Of a stretch of DNA of 43,858 bases, positions 34,901-41,593 are shown in pieces. The notes beneath the pieces were generated by a model. That model was not told the origin of the DNA. It ran no database searches and was given only the letters and a program-made list of their open reading frames with translations. Each line of letters starts with the position of its first letter. Positions within the stretch are counted from its first letter, which is position 1. Made by a program: the position numbers and the translations under genes. This stretch comes from DAOTZU01 sp034433995 (GTDB taxonomy: Bacteria; Chloroflexota; Anaerolineae; UBA1429), in NCBI GenBank assembly GCA_034433995.1, contig DAOTZU010000073.1:1-43858 (forward strand). The letters run 5' to 3'.

Positions 34901-35111
34901 CCAAGTCCTGGCCAGCAAGACCATGACCGTGCAGCGCAACCACGATTACATCATCCGCGTGACGGCCAAGGGAAACCTGATCGAGGCATATTTGGACGGC
35001 ACCAAGCTGTTGAGCGTCACCGATAACACCTACACCACCGGCCGGTTGGGGGTGCTCGTCTATCGCGGGACGGCAACCTTTGACGATTTGAAGGCCTGGA
35101 CCTATCGGTGA
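31941..35111 (+). CDS. Transmembrane Ser/Thr protein kinase with FHA, TSP3-like and LamG-like domains
   Basis: The 1056-residue protein starts with a Hanks-type kinase (10-285): LGQGGMG (19-25), VAIK K42, E61, HRD 138-140, DFG 169-171 and SPE 195-197, all intact. An FHA domain follows (about 340-435; GRE 363-365, SRRH 378-381, NSTNG 397-401), then two Ig-like beta modules (460-670) and one membrane helix (about 672-693). The outer part has a Thr/Ala/Gln coil and aspartate-rich calcium-binding TSP3-like repeats with DTDGDG (755-815). A Thr/Pro stalk and a LamG/DUF1080-like domain (about 893-1056) follow. The ATG follows GAGGTG. It lies last in the eCIS operon and probably phosphorylates partners bound by FHA domains. 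Confidence 0.93.
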   Translation: MEDWVGKILDNTYRIDKLLGQGGMGAVFKAHDLSLARDVAIKLMHPHISTQPGFRDRFLQEARAVANLEHPGIVQVYSFSRNPELLYIVMAFIPGQNLRDWLYLLSQQGLLISLSESLAIVEAVAEALAYAHRRGVYHRDIKPGNIILRPLEAGETNDLGLTFQPVVTDFGLAKLAEGGIHSITGMAMGTPAYMSPEQCEGREVDGRTDIYALGVVLYELVTGQVPFNVKTLTEALRAHTKEPPPPPRSLNPDLPSQVEEIIITALAKSPAQRYQTGSDLARAVRVARQALPKTEEPTLAPTQSGRVSLVTLMSTATPGPTPESAAWPTPPSEIPVGGRLLVLGPDGRSTALAFGERRKLTIGREEGCDLVLPDPKVSRRHAQVTFDGNRYQLTDLNSTNGTFLGNTKLLPGIPEHWSPGQTARVGDHWLRLEVPQAAQPQPAKPAASFAAPTPVPEQPIQIALEPEQVSVRPGQVATLTVRLLNRQKQVDHFTLAVEGVPGEWVKRPEGALRLAPGDAGTLTLQCCPPLAPTSSAGAHPFTVRAASQANPQLGAEAKGILNIEPFHQLKVELRPAALTNAGRVAWRCANLGNVAETVALSATDPDASLNISLPTSQITLPAGREQVLAVALSPKGKRPILGTPQTHAFALNAATAGETASAQGALTITPYLPAWAIPLLSMVLLLLCAGVIFGYTTWQKNQAARATETAVALVNQTAIAQSTLAAQQTATAQAMTQEQAQQATAVAATSTATWLKADTDGDGLTNEDELKWGTDPNKKDTDGDTLLDGAEVAMGISPTSKDTDGDGLQDNVDPAPGKLPTFTPPPTATPLPTATRTPTPTPTMTRTPTVTPSKTPTIFAGLTVVRPVLTVGPAIVQPTLQIRLTPLVLAPDILSDDFSGAGLSGWTANGGTWSNIGAVMQGQAPSGDAWNIKNAQGSDIIYEGKVNLKSGNAVGLVFRASSNGTSSYDVILDAAEGVFKISKRPPYQVLASKTMTVQRNHDYIIRVTAKGNLIEAYLDGTKLLSVTDNTYTTGRLGVLVYRGTATFDDLKAWTYR

Positions 35112-35581
35112 GGCGAGGCCGGCGGATCATTTGGGGTGGCGGCAGCCCGGTCCTCCGCCGCGCGGCAGCGGGCGCAGAGGCCGGTGAGGACCAGGTGGTC
35201 CAAGGTCAGCTCAAAGCCACGGGTCTGGCGCAGGGCGTCCACCAGGGGTTGCACCTCTTCCTGTTCCACGCGCACAAGCCGGCCACACCCGCGGCAATAC
35301 AGGTGATGGTGTGGCCCATGCAGGCCCACCAGCTCATAACGGCGCTGGCCGCCGCCCAGGTCGAGGGAGGCAGCCAGCCCCAGCTCATGGAGCAGCTCCA
35401 AGGTGCGGTAGACGGTGGTGATATCCACCGCCGGGTTCTGCGCCTGCACCTGGCGATGGATCTCTTCGGCGGTGGCATATTCGCCGATGTCGTGCATCAC
35501 CTGGAGGATCAGCTTGCGTTGCCAGGTCAGCCGCAGGCCGTGCTCGCGCAGCTTTTGGATGAAAACCCCTTCGCAGCTCAT
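35102..35581 (-). CDS. Fur family metal-dependent transcriptional regulator
   Basis: The 159-residue Fur/Zur/PerR-type repressor has the winged-helix domain (TWQRKLILQVMHDIGEYATA, TTVYRTLELLHELGL). The dimerisation domain holds HHH (91-93), C96-x2-C99 and C136-x2-C139, so the structural zinc site is complete. The metal specificity is not clear. The ATG overlaps the upstream stop in ATGA, which indicates translational coupling with the methyltransferase gene. Its last 10 bases overlap the convergent kinase gene end. Confidence 0.93.
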   Translation of the reverse strand: MSCEGVFIQKLREHGLRLTWQRKLILQVMHDIGEYATAEEIHRQVQAQNPAVDITTVYRTLELLHELGLAASLDLGGGQRRYELVGLHGPHHHLYCRGCGRLVRVEQEEVQPLVDALRQTRGFELTLDHLVLTGLCARCRAAEDRAAATPNDPPASPHR

Positions 35582-36402
35582 CGGTTTCCCTTCCCTTCTG
35601 ACCCGGCTCCCTGCCGCTGTCGCCATGCCTCAAAGAGCAACACCGCTCCGGCGATGGCGGCGTTGAGGGATTCCACCTCGGCCTTCATGGGCAGGCGCAC
35701 CCTGGCCTGGGCCAGGGCTTGGGCAGGAGGGCTTGCGCCCTGGGCCTCGCTGCCCACGATGAGGGCCGTGGGCGGGGTCCAATCCAGCTCCCAAGGGGAG
35801 CAGGTGCCACGGGGATCGGCCAGGACACAATGTTTCGTCCGCGTCAGCTCGGCCAGGCTGGGCCAAGCCATGTCGGGGAAGATGGGCAGGGCCAAATGCG
35901 CCCCCATCCCCGCCCGCACCACCTTGGGCGCAAAGGGATCCACGCACCCCGGCGAAAGGAGCACCGCCTCCACGCCGGTGGCTTGGGCGGTGCGCAGCAG
36001 CGTGCCCAGGTTGCCAGGATCGCGGAGATCATCCAGGATGAGGAGCAGCGAGGCCTGTGCTGCCAAGCTGAGGTCGGGCTGGGGCAGATCCAGGATGGCC
36101 ACGATGCCCTGTGGGGTGATGGTATCGGCCAAGGCGGCCATGGCGCCGGGCGAGACACACCAGACCCGAGTCTCGCCGGCGATGAGCGCCTCGGCCAAGG
36201 CCCTGCCCCGTTCCTCGGCGATAAAGGCTTCCGTATAAAAGGCCCAAGCGGGCCGCATGCCTTGGCGCAAGGCCTGATCTACCAGACGGAACCCTTCGAT
36301 CAGATAGCGCCTTTCGCGGCAGCGAACCCGCTTCTTGTGTAATGCCGCACCGTATTGGATGTGGACGTTATCGGGACTCTTGATGACCCCGTGAAAGGTC
36401 AC
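35578..36402 (-). CDS. SpoU/TrmH-family RNA 2'-O-methyltransferase
   Basis: The 274-residue SPOUT methyltransferase has an N-terminal L30e-like substrate-binding part (RERRYLIEGFRLVDQAL) and the knotted SAM domain with motif 1 DDLRDPGNLGTLLRTAQATG, motif 2 IVGSEAQGA and motif 3 VRLPMKAEVESLNAAIAGA. It probably methylates 23S rRNA ribose; the exact site is unknown. It starts at GTG with AAGG about 11 bases upstream and no alternative nearby. It lies 22 bases after rplT, consistent with the common rplT-methyltransferase order. Confidence 0.93.
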   Translation of the reverse strand: MTFHGVIKSPDNVHIQYGAALHKKRVRCRERRYLIEGFRLVDQALRQGMRPAWAFYTEAFIAEERGRALAEALIAGETRVWCVSPGAMAALADTITPQGIVAILDLPQPDLSLAAQASLLLILDDLRDPGNLGTLLRTAQATGVEAVLLSPGCVDPFAPKVVRAGMGAHLALPIFPDMAWPSLAELTRTKHCVLADPRGTCSPWELDWTPPTALIVGSEAQGASPPAQALAQARVRLPMKAEVESLNAAIAGAVLLFEAWRQRQGAGSEGKGNR

Positions 36403-36424
36403 CCTCTGCCTGCCTTGGTCCCCT

Positions 36425-36787
36425 TTAAGCCTGAGCGGCGTTGGCCGCCTGGGCCACCTCCACCAACTTGGCGAAACCGGCCGGATCGGTCACGGCCATA
36501 TCGGCCAACATTTTACGGTTGACCTCAACACCGGCCAGCCGCAGCCCGGCCATGAAACGGCTGTAGGTGATGCCGTTCTGCCGCGCGCCGGCGTTGATGC
36601 GCATGATCCACAGCCGGCGCATATCCCGCTTGCGGTCACGGCGGTCGCGGGTGGCATATTTCAGCGAGCCCAACAGCGCCTCGTTGGCGCGGCGGAAGAG
36701 GATATGCTTGGTGCCCCGCTGGCCTTTGGTGAGCTTGAGCACTTTCTTATGACGCTGACGAGCAGTGACGCCTCGTTTGACTCTCAA
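36425..36787 (-). CDS. rplT: 50S ribosomal protein L20
   Basis: L20 is an early assembly protein of the large subunit and represses its own operon in several bacteria. The 120-residue sequence is canonical: RVKRGVTARQRHKKVLKLTK, RRDRKRDMRRLWIMRIN, YSRFMAGLRLAGVEVNRKML. It starts at TTG, the only in-frame start, with AGAGAGG 9 bases upstream. Third gene of the infC-rpmI-rplT operon. Confidence 0.98.
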   Translation of the reverse strand: MRVKRGVTARQRHKKVLKLTKGQRGTKHILFRRANEALLGSLKYATRDRRDRKRDMRRLWIMRINAGARQNGITYSRFMAGLRLAGVEVNRKMLADMAVTDPAGFAKLVEVAQAANAAQA

Positions 36788-36837
36788 GGTAGTGTTCCTC
36801 TCTTGGCTGGTAGGATAAGCGAAACGCGGTCTTGGTC

Positions 36838-37053
36838 TCAGCCTCTGTTCTTGCTGAGGTAGGGCAAAAGACGTTTGATGCGCTTCACCTCGCCCGGCGT
36901 CTCCACGTCCAGCATCTCCCAGGCGGCCTGTTTGGCGCGCCTGGAACGATTGCGGCGCAGGTGACTCCGGTAACCCTTGGTGCGTACCAGCTTGCCCGAA
37001 CCGGTTAGCTTGAAGCGCTTAGCGGTGGCCTTATGGCTCTTGATCTTTGGCAC
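36838..37053 (-). CDS. rpmI: 50S ribosomal protein L35
   Basis: The 71-residue protein is canonical L35: PKIKSHKATAKRFKLTGSGK, then SHLRRNRSRRAKQA and RIKRLLPYL. It starts at GTG, exactly at the conserved N-terminus, with GGAGGTG upstream. The frame is open upstream but no further residue belongs to L35. It lies 28 bases after infC and 50 bases before rplT. Confidence 0.97.
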   Translation of the reverse strand: MPKIKSHKATAKRFKLTGSGKLVRTKGYRSHLRRNRSRRAKQAAWEMLDVETPGEVKRIKRLLPYLSKNRG

Positions 37054-37081
37054 GTACGAACACCTCCAATAGATTGCGGAC

Positions 37082-37600
37082 CTAAGATTTGCCCAACGGG
37101 GCAAGCACCATCAACATCGTGTTGCCTTCCATCAGGGGCTGCTGCTCGACGATGGCCACATCCTGCATGGTTTCGGCCACCTTCTCCAGCAGCTTTTGGG
37201 CGATCTCCTGGTGGGTGATCTCCCGTCCGCGGAAGCGTACCCGCACCCTGACCTTGGCCCCTTCGGCCAAAAAGGCCCGAGCCTGGTTGGTCTTGACCAC
37301 GACATCGTGCTCGGCGATCTTGGGGCGCAAGCGGATCTCCTTGATCTCGATCTGTTTCTGGGCCTTGCGGGCCTCCCGCTCCCGCCGGTTGCGCTCATAA
37401 ATGAATTTGCCATAATCCATCAAGCGGCACACCGGTGGGTTGGCGTTGGGCGCGACCTCCACCAGATCCAAGCCCCGCTCCTCGGCCAAACGCAGAGCCT
37501 CTCGCGTCGGGTAGATCCCTAGTTGTTTGCCGGCCTCGTCAATCAGGCGGACCTCTCGGACGCGAATCTCCTGATTTAGGCGATGTTCTCTGGTGCTAAT
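37082..37600 (-). CDS. infC: Translation initiation factor IF-3, AUU start
   Basis: IF3 binds the 30S subunit and rejects poor start codons. The 172-residue reading is ISTREHRLNQEIRVREVRLI (N-domain), LGIYPTREALRLAEERGLDL, PPVCRLMDYGKFIYERNRRE and a C-domain with HQEIAQKLLEKVAE. No ATG, GTG or TTG precedes the conserved LNQEIRVREVRL; the nearest (TTG at 37489) would cut off the N-domain core. The codon at 37600-37598 is ATT with GGAGAGG 7 bases upstream, matching the AUU start by which IF3 represses its own gene in E. coli. Head of the operon. Confidence 0.93.
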   Translation of the reverse strand: MSTREHRLNQEIRVREVRLIDEAGKQLGIYPTREALRLAEERGLDLVEVAPNANPPVCRLMDYGKFIYERNRREREARKAQKQIEIKEIRLRPKIAEHDVVVKTNQARAFLAEGAKVRVRVRFRGREITHQEIAQKLLEKVAETMQDVAIVEQQPLMEGNTMLMVLAPLGKS

Positions 37601-37684
37601 CTTACCACCTCTCCTACAGAATGCAGGCCTGCCTCGGCGCCAGCCGCCTAGAGAACAGGCCCAGGCTACTAAAGATGCTTTGCA

Positions 37685-37713
37685 ACTTTATCATAATTGG
37701 CCCAGAGTGTCAA
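37685..37713 (-). promoter_or_regulatory. Putative promoter of infC-rpmI-rplT
   Basis: On the minus strand TTGACA (37713-37708), 17 bases, and TAAAGT (37690-37685). The leader of about 80 bases contains the palindrome GCAGGCCTGC and a GGCGGCTGGCGCC segment that could fold. A short AT-rich stretch surrounds the -10. Confidence 0.65.
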
Positions 37714-37768
37714 ATCTTGCGCCAGAGCTCTCCCCGTACGCAAGGGCCAAACCGGATGCGCTTGGCCC

Positions 37769-38074
37769 TCAGGCTTGGCCCTCTTCTGCGGGCTGCTCTT
37801 CGGGCAATGGGCTGGCGAAGCGCATAAAGAACTCGATGACGCGCTGCAGTTGGGCGCGATTAGCCTGGCCGGAGGCATCCATCAGACAGGATTCGATATG
37901 ATGGCTGACGATATAGAGCCCGGCCCTATCCAGCGCCGCCCGCGCCGCCATCAATTGGGTAACGATCGCTTCGCAATCGCGCCCCTCTTCGATCATCCGC
38001 TGGATGCCGCGGATCTGCCCCTCGATCCGTCTCAACCGGGTCAAAATCTCGGCCTTCTCTTTGGTCTCTGCCAC
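37769..38074 (-). CDS. CsoR/RcnR-family (DUF156) metal-sensing repressor
   Basis: The 101-residue four-helix-bundle repressor shows KAEILTRLRRIEGQIRGIQR and RVIEFFMRF. Metal ligands C34, H59 and C63 have the Cu(I)-CsoR spacing C-x24-H-x3-C, so copper sensing is likely. The basic face for DNA is RLRRIEGQIRG. I chose the GTG at 38074, with AAGGAG 7 bases upstream; the frame is open back to 38269 but the promoter lies there. No copper pump or chaperone gene lies next to it, so it may act elsewhere or on itself. Confidence 0.9.
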   Translation of the reverse strand: MAETKEKAEILTRLRRIEGQIRGIQRMIEEGRDCEAIVTQLMAARAALDRAGLYIVSHHIESCLMDASGQANRAQLQRVIEFFMRFASPLPEEQPAEEGQA

Positions 38075-38240
38075 AATCTCACTCCTTTGCCAGCCTTCAG
38101 GCGTCAGCGGGTTTCCCGCTGCCATGGGGGATTCTAATGCTGCTTGATGCTTGTCCTGTTCCGAATCCGGGCGCCACTGTGCCGCTCCTGCTGCGCGCCC
38201 ATCCACCGGGGTCTTGGCTTCCCAAGACCAACCTGGATCA

Positions 38241-38269
38241 AGTATAGGGCGTACAGGCACAGGTGTCAA
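38241..38269 (-). promoter_or_regulatory. Putative promoter of the csoR-like gene
   Basis: On the minus strand a perfect TTGACA (38269-38264), 17 bases, and TATACT (38246-38241). The predicted leader is about 160 bases. It shares the gap with the stop of the divergent-side membrane gene, 15 bases away. No classical CsoR operator is obvious. Confidence 0.75.
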
Positions 38270-38284
38270 TCCCTAGGGTTTTGT

Positions 38285-39178
38285 TCAGCGTAGGGTGACC
38301 GAGCCGACGCCGCCATCAATATCCACCTCTGCCCGTTCTGTGGCGGTGTCGTAACCGGCAGTGACGTAATACTTGTCCTGTTGGCGGAAGCGCCGCGCGG
38401 CCTCCACGGAACCTACGCCGCCATCCACCCGCACCCGCGCCTCCATCTCCGCCGGCACCTCAACGGTCAGCGCGCCGACGCCGCCGTTGATGCGCACGCT
38501 GTAGCGTCCGCGTTGGGGCAGGGTGAGGTTGACCTTGCCCACGCCGGCGTTCAGGTACAGGCTCTCCAAGGTTAGCGGGCGGAGATCGAGGCTGGCGCTG
38601 CCCACGCCGGTGTGGATGGTGAGCTCCAGGGGCACTTGAGGATTGAGCGCGACCCGCCAAAGCCCGTTTTGTTCCACCGAGGTGCCCCAGTTCCCCCGGT
38701 TCTTGGCCTGGATCAGCAATTGGGCCTCGTCACCCCGGCGGGTGAACGTGTGGGTCAGTTCCGTGCGCTCTGCAGCGTAGGTGATCTCTGCTTCCAAGAC
38801 GTTGGCGTCCTCGGACAGGGGGACGATCTCGAGCCGGCTCACATCCACATGGAGTTCTACCTTGGCCCGCTCCACGCCCTCGGCCGGATAGCTCAGGCTC
38901 TGGCGCGCAAGCTCCGCCGGGCGCAAGCCCGGCCCCAGAAGCGCGATCCCCAGGGCGATGCCGATGACCACCAGGGCCACCAGCGCCATGACCACTCCGC
39001 TGGCATGGGTATAGTTCAGGATGAGCTCGATCCCGGCCAAGATCAAGAGCACCGGCCACAGACGCCACAGGGTGGTCCACTCTAAATGCAAAAGGCCGAA
39101 TTGTTCCAAAAGCAGGACGACCCCGACGGTGATGAGCAACAAGGGCCAAAAGATGTGGCGCTCCCTAGGTTCAGCCAT
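38285..39178 (-). CDS. LiaF-like membrane protein with toastrack (DUF4097-like) domain
   Basis: The 297-residue protein has four membrane segments (9-27 FWPLLLITVGVVLLLEQFG, 35-52, 57-67, 64-82) of the LiaI/LiaF (DUF5668) type. An outer beta-solenoid toastrack follows, with repeated G-G-V-G patterns: HTGVGSASLDL, NAGVGKVNLTL, NGGVGALTVEV, DGGVGSVEAA, DGGVGSVTLR. LiaF-like proteins inhibit cell-envelope stress kinases; no LiaRS pair is here. It follows the PspC gene after a strong hairpin, with AAAGGAG before the ATG. Confidence 0.8.
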   Translation of the reverse strand: MAEPRERHIFWPLLLITVGVVLLLEQFGLLHLEWTTLWRLWPVLLILAGIELILNYTHASGVVMALVALVVIGIALGIALLGPGLRPAELARQSLSYPAEGVERAKVELHVDVSRLEIVPLSEDANVLEAEITYAAERTELTHTFTRRGDEAQLLIQAKNRGNWGTSVEQNGLWRVALNPQVPLELTIHTGVGSASLDLRPLTLESLYLNAGVGKVNLTLPQRGRYSVRINGGVGALTVEVPAEMEARVRVDGGVGSVEAARRFRQQDKYYVTAGYDTATERAEVDIDGGVGSVTLR

Positions 39179-39192
39179 GAGTTGACTCCTTT

Positions 39193-39225
39193 AGAGCTGA
39201 CAGGTCCGGGAGACCTGTCAGCTCT
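39193..39225 (-). promoter_or_regulatory. 14-bp perfect hairpin between the PspC and LiaF-like genes
   Basis: AGAGCTGACAGGTC (39193-39206) and GACCTGTCAGCTCT (39212-39225) form a perfect 14-bp stem with a 5-base loop. It spans the pspC stop codon and ends 15 bases before the next ATG, next to its AAAGGAG. It has no T-run, so a stability or processing element seems likelier than a terminator. Confidence 0.7.
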
Positions 39226-39697
39226 CCTTCCGTAGATTGTTGATCAAAAGCACCGCACCGATGAGGATCAGCATCACCGGCCAGAGCACCCCCGGCCGGA
39301 GCCAGCCCAACCGCTCCAACAAAAAGAGCGAGCCCAAGCCGATGAGCACCGCCCCCGCCATGATGGTGCGCCGGTTTCCCTGCTGGCCGGTGGTCCAGGG
39401 GCTGTCGCTCCGCCCGAGAGCAGAACGCACCTCTTGGCCGAACTGCCGGGCCCGCTCGCCTATCTCTTGGGCGTTTTGGCGCACGATCTCTTGTTGGCTT
39501 TGGGGCGCGGCCCCGGCCTGCTCCGACGGCAGGAGCAGCCAGAGGATGAAATACACCGCCAGGCCCGCCCCGTTGAGCAGGGTCAGCAAGATAAAAGCGA
39601 TGCGCAACACCCAAGGATCGAGGCGCAGGTACGCCCCCAAGCCGCCGCACACGCCGCCGACGATTTTGTCCTTTGCACTGCGATAGACACGGTTCAT
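39218..39697 (-). CDS. PspC-domain membrane protein with LiaI-like C-terminus
   Basis: The 159-residue protein has an N-terminal PspC domain: RSAKDKIVGGVCGGLGAYLR, LDPWVLRIAFILLTLLNGAG, YFILWLLLP. A charged linker with helix QEIGERARQFGQEVRSAL follows, then two membrane segments of DUF5668/LiaI type (IMAGAVLIGLGSLFLLERLG, WPVMLILIGAVLLI). PspC proteins act in phage-shock and envelope-stress responses. The ATG follows GAGAGGAACC. It probably forms an operon with the LiaF-like gene. Confidence 0.88.
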   Translation of the reverse strand: MNRVYRSAKDKIVGGVCGGLGAYLRLDPWVLRIAFILLTLLNGAGLAVYFILWLLLPSEQAGAAPQSQQEIVRQNAQEIGERARQFGQEVRSALGRSDSPWTTGQQGNRRTIMAGAVLIGLGSLFLLERLGWLRPGVLWPVMLILIGAVLLINNLRKES

Positions 39698-39791
39698 TGC
39701 TGGTTCCTCTCATTTATGCTGGGAGTTCACGAGCGCAGAAATGTTCTGCCACACTTGCTATACGTGGGGGCTGGCGATGGGTTGCGAGGGC

Positions 39792-41525
39792 TCAGCGCCG
39801 GCCGAATTCCTTCTCCAACTGGGCATGGCTCAGGTGGACCATGGTGGGGCGGCCGTGGGGACATGTGTGGGGCAGGGCGCAACGCTCCAATTGGCGCACC
39901 AAGTCGCGCATCTCCTCCAGGGAGAGGGTTTGGCCGGCGCGCACTGCCGTGTGACAGGCGAGGGTGATCAGCGCCTGCTCCTCCCAAGAGAACCCCGCGC
40001 CCTGGTTCAAGGCGGCATCCACCAGTTCGACGATGGCGGCGGCGATGTCTTGGCCCAGCAAGCTGGCCGGCACCCGCTTGACCAGAAACGTGTTGCCGCC
40101 AAAGGGAATGATCTCCAACCCCCAAGCCAAGAGCACCTCCAAATGGGCCTCCAGCAAGGTGGCCCCTTGGGGCGAGAGCTCGATGGACAAGGGAGCGAGC
40201 AATTCTTGGCTGATCACCTGCCCGCTGTTCCGCTGGGCCCGGAGCTCCTCATAGCGGATGCGCTCGTGGGCCGCATGCTGGTCAATGAGATACATCCCGC
40301 CCGGCCCCTCGGCGATGATGTAGGTCTGGGCGATCTGGCCCAACACCCGCAGCATGGGGAGCCGCTCGGTGGGCGGCGGCGCCACCATAAAGGGTCCGCG
40401 GCCGGGCTCGGCCGGGCGCGCCAGCTCCAGGGCCAGGCGCGTCTGTTCGGCATTGGCCCGGGGGGAACCTTCCGGCGCCCCGAAACGTCTGGGTGCAAAA
40501 GGCAGCTCCTCGCCGCCGGCCAGGGGTGTGGGGTGCTGGGCCAAAAGGGTGGCCCGCACCGCCTTTTGCACCGCCGCAAAGACCTCGTTCGCCCGGCGAA
40601 AGCGCACCTCGCGCTTGGTGGGGTGAATGTTCACATCCACCTCTTCCGGCGGCAAGGTGAGGGATAGGATGGCCAGGGGGTAACGGCCGGCCGGCAAAAG
40701 GGTGCGGTACGCCTCGATCACGGCGTAGGCCAGGGAGGCATCTTGCACCCAGCGCCGATTGACAAAAAAGATCAGATCCTGGCGGTTGGCCCGCTGGAGC
40801 GCGGGATCGCCGATGTAGCCCGTCACCTGCACGGGGGCGTCGGGAGAACCGCCGGCCAGGGGCAGCATGTGCTCGGCCACATCCAACCCATAAAGGGCCA
40901 CGATGACATCCAACAGCTGCCCCGTGCCGGCACTGCGCAGGAGCAGGCGCTCGTTATGTTGCAGGGTGATGCGTTTTTCGGGGTAGCTGAGGGCATAACT
41001 GCTGGCCAGGCGGGCCACATGGCCGGCCTCGGTGGGATCGGCGCGCAAGAACTTTAGGCGGGCCGGCGTGTTAAAGAAAAGGTTCTCCACCTGCACGGTG
41101 GTGCCCACGGGCCGGGCCAGGGCCTCTCGCTGGGTGACCACGCCCCCCTCCAGGCGGATAAGGGTGCCCACCTCTTCCGTGGCGGCGCGGGTGGTGAGGG
41201 TGAGCCGCGAGACGGCGGCGATGCTGGCCAGGGCCTCGCCGCGAAAGCCCAAAGTCTGCACGCGGTAAAGATCCTCGGCCGCGCGCAGTTTGCTGGTGGC
41301 GTGGCGGGCAAAGGCCAGCTCCACCTCGTCCGCGGGGATGCCGCAACCGTTATCGCTGACCCGGATCAGCCGGCGGCCGCCTTGGAGCAGCTCCAGGCGG
41401 ATCTCGTCGGCGCCGGCGTCGATGGCGTTCTCCAGCAACTCTTTGGCCACCGAGGCGGGCCGTTCCACCACCTCGCCGGCAGCGATTTTGGCCGCCACCT
41501 CGGGTGGCAAGATGCGGATGGGCAT
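39792..41525 (-). CDS. mutL: DNA mismatch repair protein MutL
   Basis: The 577-residue protein has the GHKL ATPase domain (1-330: IAAGEVVERPASVAKELLEN, DNGCGIPADEVELAFARHAT, TLGFRGEALASIA, VNIHPTKREVRF). A C-terminal endonuclease domain holds the metal motif DQHAAHERIRYEE, matching DQHA-x2-E-x4-E, and CPHGRPTMVHLS. So it is a MutL with nicking activity, unlike E. coli MutL. I chose the ATG at 41525, with AGGAAGGAAG upstream, over an open frame extending back into the divergent gene. No mutS is next to it. Confidence 0.97.
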   Translation of the reverse strand: MPIRILPPEVAAKIAAGEVVERPASVAKELLENAIDAGADEIRLELLQGGRRLIRVSDNGCGIPADEVELAFARHATSKLRAAEDLYRVQTLGFRGEALASIAAVSRLTLTTRAATEEVGTLIRLEGGVVTQREALARPVGTTVQVENLFFNTPARLKFLRADPTEAGHVARLASSYALSYPEKRITLQHNERLLLRSAGTGQLLDVIVALYGLDVAEHMLPLAGGSPDAPVQVTGYIGDPALQRANRQDLIFFVNRRWVQDASLAYAVIEAYRTLLPAGRYPLAILSLTLPPEEVDVNIHPTKREVRFRRANEVFAAVQKAVRATLLAQHPTPLAGGEELPFAPRRFGAPEGSPRANAEQTRLALELARPAEPGRGPFMVAPPPTERLPMLRVLGQIAQTYIIAEGPGGMYLIDQHAAHERIRYEELRAQRNSGQVISQELLAPLSIELSPQGATLLEAHLEVLLAWGLEIIPFGGNTFLVKRVPASLLGQDIAAAIVELVDAALNQGAGFSWEEQALITLACHTAVRAGQTLSLEEMRDLVRQLERCALPHTCPHGRPTMVHLSHAQLEKEFGRR

Positions 41526-41558
41526 GGCTTCCTTCCTGCGAGCCTGTGTCTTAAGGGC

Positions 41559-41586
41559 ATTGTACCACAGCCCCAGGAGAGGACAA
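41559..41586 (-). promoter_or_regulatory. Putative mutL promoter
   Basis: On the minus strand TTGTCC (41586-41581), 16 bases, and TACAAT (41564-41559), 34 bases before the mutL ATG. It lies back to back with the promoter of the divergent gene. Confidence 0.6.
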
Positions 41587-41593
41587 ACCCTGT

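Noticed and set aside
32115..34943. Very long open frame on the minus strand opposite the kinase gene (about 940 codons)
   Set aside because: It is fully antisense to an intact kinase with clear domains, has a Gly/His/Arg-rich composition and no recognisable motif. High GC lengthens shadow frames.
37769..38269. Longer CsoR reading with an N-terminal extension of 65 residues
   Set aside because: The extension overlaps the perfect promoter, has no family similarity, and the GTG at 38074 has a good ribosome-binding site.
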